DNA from: an uncultured Clostridia bacterium
Lineage (GTDB): Bacteria > Bacillota > Clostridia > Monoglobales > Monoglobaceae
NCBI GenBank assembly: GCA_947589045.1
Contig: CANQBQ010000005.1
Span: forward strand, 1 to 64,000
DNA: 64,000 nt
Reading direction: 5' to 3'
The position numbers and the translations under genes are program-made. This document shows, piece by piece, positions 60,084 to 64,000 of the stretch. Positions within the stretch are counted from its first letter, which is position 1. Each line of letters starts with the position of its first letter. A model generated the notes under the pieces. It worked only from the letters and a program-made list of their open reading frames with translations, searched no databases and was not told the origin of the DNA.

Positions 60084-63000
60084 CCGGCATACCATTCATA
60101 CGGCGAAACGTCCGAGAACTTATTATCGGGCGAGGGCATTTCGTCTCCGCTGAGCCTTGCAAGAACAGCCAAAAACTCCGCGCGCGTAATCTCGTCGTCG
60201 GGCGCGAAAACTCCTTTGCCCTTGCCGTTTATAATCCCGCCGACGCCCGACAGATACTCTATGTATTCCTTCGCCCAATGCCCGTCAATGTCCGAAAATT
60301 CAGCATCTTCGGAGACGCTCGGCTCGGTCGTCGGCTTGTCGGACGCGGCGGGTTCTTTCTTTGCCGTACCCGAACCTCCGCCCGACCCTCCGCCGCTCGT
60401 ACCCGAAGCCGAGGTGTAGTCGTCGCTATAATACCAGTTGACTGAGTCGCCGTTTTTCAAAATATAGTCGTTAAGACCCACGCTCGGCTTTTTGCCGTTC
60501 ACGGTATAAAGCCAACCCGAATTTTTACCGTTTGTAAACTCCGAGAGGGTAACGCCGTCGGGCGTCGTTATGCTCTTTATATAGTTGTCCTCCAAGCCCG
60601 TATATGTATAGCCGTTTGCGTTTAATACCTTTTTAAACGCATCGCCGACCGTTTTGCAATCGTCGAGCGATACCGCCGTGCGGGAAATCCAGGTCGTATA
60701 TTTCTCGTGTCCGTTCGCGCCGTGCGGGTCGTCGCCCGTAAGCGTAAAGTACGCCGTTCCCACGGATGTGCCGCCCGCGCTTCCTCCGCCCTGACCGCTC
60801 ACCGTCACGGTCACGGCAAAGTCATCCGAAAGCCTTATCACCAGTGGCTTGCCCGCCGCGTCATACTTCTCGATTTGGAGCTTATGCGCTCCGTTTGTGA
60901 GCCTTGACTGCGGTATTGTCACCTCGCCGTTCTCGTCTGTTTTATACTCTGAGGTAAGCTCCTGTCCGTATCCCCACGTCACCGACGCGTCGGCAATCGG
61001 CACGGTAATTTCCGCTTCAATCGGGTTTCCGCTCTCGTCCTGCGAATACGAAGTGTACGTCGCCGTAAACCTTATCACTCCGTCCGAGTTTAACCGAGAT
61101 GTGTCAATCTCGGGATAAAGCATATCATAATCCCCGTAATAAAGCAAGACCTCATCGCCGCCGCTTACCTCCGCATACGAAATGCCGTAATCCGAAAGCC
61201 TGCCGTTTATGCGAAACAGCCAGCCGTCATAGCCGCCGAAATGCCCTTCGCGCTCGCCTGCTATCTCGGTTATGTACTTTCCGCCGTAGACGCTGTCCTT
61301 CATCTCTATATCGAGCTGACCCGACTCGGCAAGGCTGTTTAAAATGTCCTCCACAGTCGCGCTTCCGTCCGACTTTGCCGACACATATCCGTCAAATATA
61401 TTTTCGGCCGAGCCCTCTATCCTCAATCTCACCGTGGTGGTCTTTTTAATGCTCGCGGAGTCGGTCAGGTCGTACAGCGAATTTTCGCCGCCCGCAAAGC
61501 GCAGGTACGCGTTAAAGCCGCACAGCGCCTGTATCGTGCTCATCTTTGTCGTAAAGCCGTCGGACGGCAAATGCTTAAAGCCGCCGTCCTCGGCGCGGTA
61601 CGCATACAAGCCCGTTATGACATTTTTTACCGCGCTTGCGGCAAAACCGTTTTCAATATCTGCGGGGTCAATTCCGAGAACCGCCAGCGCAACAAGCACC
61701 TGCGCTCCCGTCTCCGAGGTTCCGAAATCACAGCTTTTGTTCATACTGTTTTTGAGGTATCCGAGCGCGTTTTCAACCGCGTCAGCCGCCGCCTCGTTTT
61801 CGCTTACATACGGCGCAAGCGCCTGCACCGCCATAGCTGTAACGTCGGCATCGCAGGAGACGTTGTCCTCCAGCCCGAACCCGCCGCTCTCCGCGTTATA
61901 ATACTTTTCAAGAAGCTCCGAGACAAGCGCCTCCCTCGACCACTTCGCATCGCTCGGCACGTCAAATTTAAGGCTGTCAAGCGCGATAAGCGCCCAGACA
62001 GGCTCGTTGCCGCCCTCGGTTATGCGGTCGCTGTTATATAAAAGCGAGGGCAGATTTAAGCCGCGGAAGTTTGAAGCATCCTCGCCCGCCGCGCCGAGCG
62101 CAAGTATAACTCGGGCAACCGTGGTGGGCTTTAGCTCGGTCTCGGAGGGCGACTTGTACGCCTGCTCCACCGAATTTAAGTATTCGTCAAGCCCGTTTGC
62201 GGCTATGCCGCTTCTGCACAGCGCGAATATATCCCACTCGTCACCGTATGCGTAGCTTTTGCCCGCGTTTAAATCCAAAAGACGGCTCACCGCCGCATCC
62301 GACGCGTCCTTTGCGAGCTTTTCGCAGTCAACCGGCGCTTCCTCTTTGCCCGAGGCGACCGTCACCGTAAACTCTATCGGGCTTGGCGAATTTGTGCCGT
62401 CAACCGGCGTTCCGGTCACAAAAACCGTTCCCTCCGAAATGCCTGTCAGCTTAAATTTATCGTTTGCTATGCAGTATTCAAGCTCGCTTCTCGTCAGCAC
62501 GCCGAGACTGTCTCTCGAAATTTCCACCTCGCCGTCCCCCTCAAAGCTCCATACCATATCGGGCTCGGTCACGTGATAGCCCTCCGCGCTCCTCTCGCCG
62601 ACAAATGTTATCGGCAGGTCTATGCTCTCGTTTTCCTTGACCGTAAATTCATTTTCGGGAACCGAAACATCCGTTATCGGGTTAAAGTACGAAATTTTAA
62701 CCTTACTCGTTCCGCTCACTTCCTCGGTGAGCTCGGGGTCGGTCGATACCGCCTTAAGAGTAAATTCTCCCGCCCTGTACGGCAGTACGGCGCGCAAAAA
62801 CGAGGGAATATACTCCGCGACGTCGGGCGCGTCCGAAATAAGCTCCCAGTTATCGCGGTAACTCGCATTGTCAGGCTCGACAACCACCGTTCCCGCGCCG
62901 TGAGAGAGCGTCAAGTCCAAAAAGCTGCCGCTTCTTTCGCTGTTCGCGTTGCGCTCGTGAATTACATACTCCCCGCTCGGAGCGGGCGTAATTTTCTCAA

Positions 63001-64000
63001 CCGGAACATACTCCGAGGTTATCTCCGCCGATGCGGACTGCCCCATACCCGACACCGTAACCTTGATTTTGCCCGGCTTTAAAGCATAAAACGTATTTCT
63101 TGATGAGAACACGTCGCCCTCGTAGTCGTAATCAAAGAGCAAAGGCTGTGCGTTCCTCCACGTTCCGTCTATTTCTATGCAAACCCCGATCGACGCAACC
63201 GCGCTTCCCTCGACGGTATAACTTCCGTCGCCGTTTTCGGAGGTATGCTCTCCGCCTATTGAAATTTTCAACGCGTCGGCGGCAATCTCCGAAACGCTGA
63301 CCGTAAAGCGGGTAAGCTCCTTTTCATACTGCGTTCCGCTCCACGAGGTTTTGTCATACACGACCACATCTATGCTTCCCGCGCCGTATATGAACAGCTC
63401 GCCGTCCTCGCTTACCAGCACATTGTTCGCGCCGCCCGAAACGGTCTGCGGCACCCACGCGGTATCGCAGTCGCAGTCGGGGTACTCAAAGCACCCCGAA
63501 GCCGTGCCGACCTGCTCCGCCGCCTCCGCGAGCGAAATATTTATTCCGTCGGTATTCTTAAAGCTTATCGCGTCGCCGCCGTAATAACTCGTATATGAAA
63601 GCGTTGCGAAATCCTCGGGCGGAGTAAACGAGCCCTCGTCTCCGAGGTGCGGGAAGCCCTCGTCGCTGAGGGTCCACTCCTTGGAAAACTCATCTCTGCC
63701 GCCGTTGAGTATATCTATAACCGTGCGGTCGTAAAACTCGGCGCGGGAAAACGCTCTCAAGTCCCCGCTTATGCTATTGTTTTCACCTATCGCGTCGGTT
63801 GCCGTGCTATCGAGCCATACGCAGTTTTTGACCTGCGTATTTTCCTCCGACCTGCCCGCAACCGCGCCGACAAGCCCCTTTGCACTCACCGTTCCCGTAG
63901 CACAGCAGTTTATTATTGCGCCGCCCGACACGACCGCGGCGACAAAGCCGCCCGCGTTTTTCGCCGCGTCGTTATAGCCCGTGATTTTAACGTCCGCCTG
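59738..64000 (-). CDS. S-layer-anchored transcobalamin-like protein (5' end outside window)
   Basis: The visible 1420 residues are open to the window edge. Order: GLUG-type repeat (about 15-50; INCCATGTVSAKGLVGAVAG), Ig-like/beta modules (about 70-545), alpha6-barrel (about 557-845; CDADVTAMAVQALAPYVSEN), DUF4430 (about 853-962; GYDGWLFRINGRLSDYGISY), beta module, second DUF4430 (about 1080-1192; NSGWLYTVNGKKPSVGL), Gly/Ser linker and three SLH repeats (from about 1235; FSDIDGHWAKEYIEYL). So one chain has both transcobalamin domains plus a cell-surface anchor. The duplication changes its last residues to IMWFGAFRAKS but leaves all three SLH repeats. Confidence 0.9.
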   Translation of the reverse strand, partial: QADVKITGYNDAAKNAGGFVAAVVSGGAIINCCATGTVSAKGLVGAVAGRSEENTQVKNCVWLDSTATDAIGENNSISGDLRAFSRAEFYDRTVIDILNGGRDEFSKEWTLSDEGFPHLGDEGSFTPPEDFATLSYTSYYGGDAISFKNTDGINISLAEAAEQVGTASGCFEYPDCDCDTAWVPQTVSGGANNVLVSEDGELFIYGAGSIDVVVYDKTSWSGTQYEKELTRFTVSVSEIAADALKISIGGEHTSENGDGSYTVEGSAVASIGVCIEIDGTWRNAQPLLFDYDYEGDVFSSRNTFYALKPGKIKVTVSGMGQSASAEITSEYVPVEKITPAPSGEYVIHERNANSERSGSFLDLTLSHGAGTVVVEPDNASYRDNWELISDAPDVAEYIPSFLRAVLPYRAGEFTLKAVSTDPELTEEVSGTSKVKISYFNPITDVSVPENEFTVKENESIDLPITFVGERSAEGYHVTEPDMVWSFEGDGEVEISRDSLGVLTRSELEYCIANDKFKLTGISEGTVFVTGTPVDGTNSPSPIEFTVTVASGKEEAPVDCEKLAKDASDAAVSRLLDLNAGKSYAYGDEWDIFALCRSGIAANGLDEYLNSVEQAYKSPSETELKPTTVARVILALGAAGEDASNFRGLNLPSLLYNSDRITEGGNEPVWALIALDSLKFDVPSDAKWSREALVSELLEKYYNAESGGFGLEDNVSCDADVTAMAVQALAPYVSENEAAADAVENALGYLKNSMNKSCDFGTSETGAQVLVALAVLGIDPADIENGFAASAVKNVITGLYAYRAEDGGFKHLPSDGFTTKMSTIQALCGFNAYLRFAGGENSLYDLTDSASIKKTTTVRLRIEGSAENIFDGYVSAKSDGSATVEDILNSLAESGQLDIEMKDSVYGGKYITEIAGEREGHFGGYDGWLFRINGRLSDYGISYAEVSGGDEVLLYYGDYDMLYPEIDTSRLNSDGVIRFTATYTSYSQDESGNPIEAEITVPIADASVTWGYGQELTSEYKTDENGEVTIPQSRLTNGAHKLQIEKYDAAGKPLVIRLSDDFAVTVTVSGQGGGSAGGTSVGTAYFTLTGDDPHGANGHEKYTTWISRTAVSLDDCKTVGDAFKKVLNANGYTYTGLEDNYIKSITTPDGVTLSEFTNGKNSGWLYTVNGKKPSVGLNDYILKNGDSVNWYYSDDYTSASGTSGGGSGGGSGTAKKEPAASDKPTTEPSVSEDAEFSDIDGHWAKEYIEYLSGVGGIINGKGKGVFAPDDEITRAEFLAVLARLSGDEMPSPDNKFSDVSPYEWYAGYVVWGVSREIVNGISESEFAPDSYITRQDMSVMLSRYLEYIGAKNLSVGGAEFADDGEIADYAKDAVYRLKNIGAIDGRGGNMFVPLGTATRAEASKIIAELLIMWFGAFRAKS

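Overview
The window reads as chromosomal DNA of a strictly anaerobic, fermentative, low-to-mid GC Firmicute, most likely a gut Clostridia lineage (Oscillospirales/Monoglobales-like; this placement is inference). Reasons: Rex-box-controlled adhE, rubrerythrin, flavodiiron protein with rubredoxin, group II ECF transport, S-layer-homology and dockerin modules, very large secreted pectinesterases, and consensus SigA promoters with 17-bp spacers. No rRNA, CRISPR array, transposase or integrase gene was seen.

Layout. 1-2050: end of a tRNA-Ser gene, an AT-rich island of tiny genes (divergent promoters sharing one operator design, RHH-like proteins, micro membrane peptides), a tRNA 3'-end remnant, and a hairpin-rich non-coding stretch. 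2052-4371: malQ and a small membrane protein. 4753-14354: envelope glycan functions (a double GT-C fusion, PAP2 phosphatase, two polyprenol-phosphate GT2 enzymes, a large membrane protein), interleaved with an orphan fumarase alpha subunit and hpf. 14372-17446: a TPP-riboswitch thiamine salvage operon (thiW-thiM-thiE-thiD). 17493-24068: MATE exporter with ferredoxin, a DUF218 protein, and a heterodimeric ABC exporter with one degenerate ATPase site. 24101-24620: a compact locus resembling a type I toxin-antitoxin system plus a second small RNA. 24731-35645: two giant secreted CE8 pectinesterases, one with fibro-slime and one with an N-terminal dockerin module. 35938-37377: an unrecognised protein with an aerolysin-like strand region. 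37636-41127: reverse rubrerythrin and adhE. 41272-43465: two envelope proteins and tRNA-Thr. 43595-47811: a hybrid sensor kinase translationally coupled to a solute-binding lipoprotein. 48057-51206: flavodoxin, CMD-cupin protein, rubredoxin and flavodiiron protein. 51354-54316: divergent pdxR / pdxST. 54313-64000: an operon joining a complete ECF vitamin transporter to three secreted proteins built from the two modules of animal transcobalamin / intrinsic factor; the first gene runs off the window and carries an out-of-frame 311-bp tandem duplication.

The candidates for undescribed biology are (i) the S-layer-anchored transcobalamin-like capture system joined to an ECF transporter, (ii) the 24.1-24.6 kb micro-toxin/antisense RNA locus, with 10-nt complementarity between the ends of its mRNA, (iii) a modular family of intergenic hairpin repeats whose stems show compensatory changes, and (iv) the 0-1.6 kb island with matched divergent operators. 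Coding starts were adjusted by eye where a Shine-Dalgarno sequence favoured an internal start.
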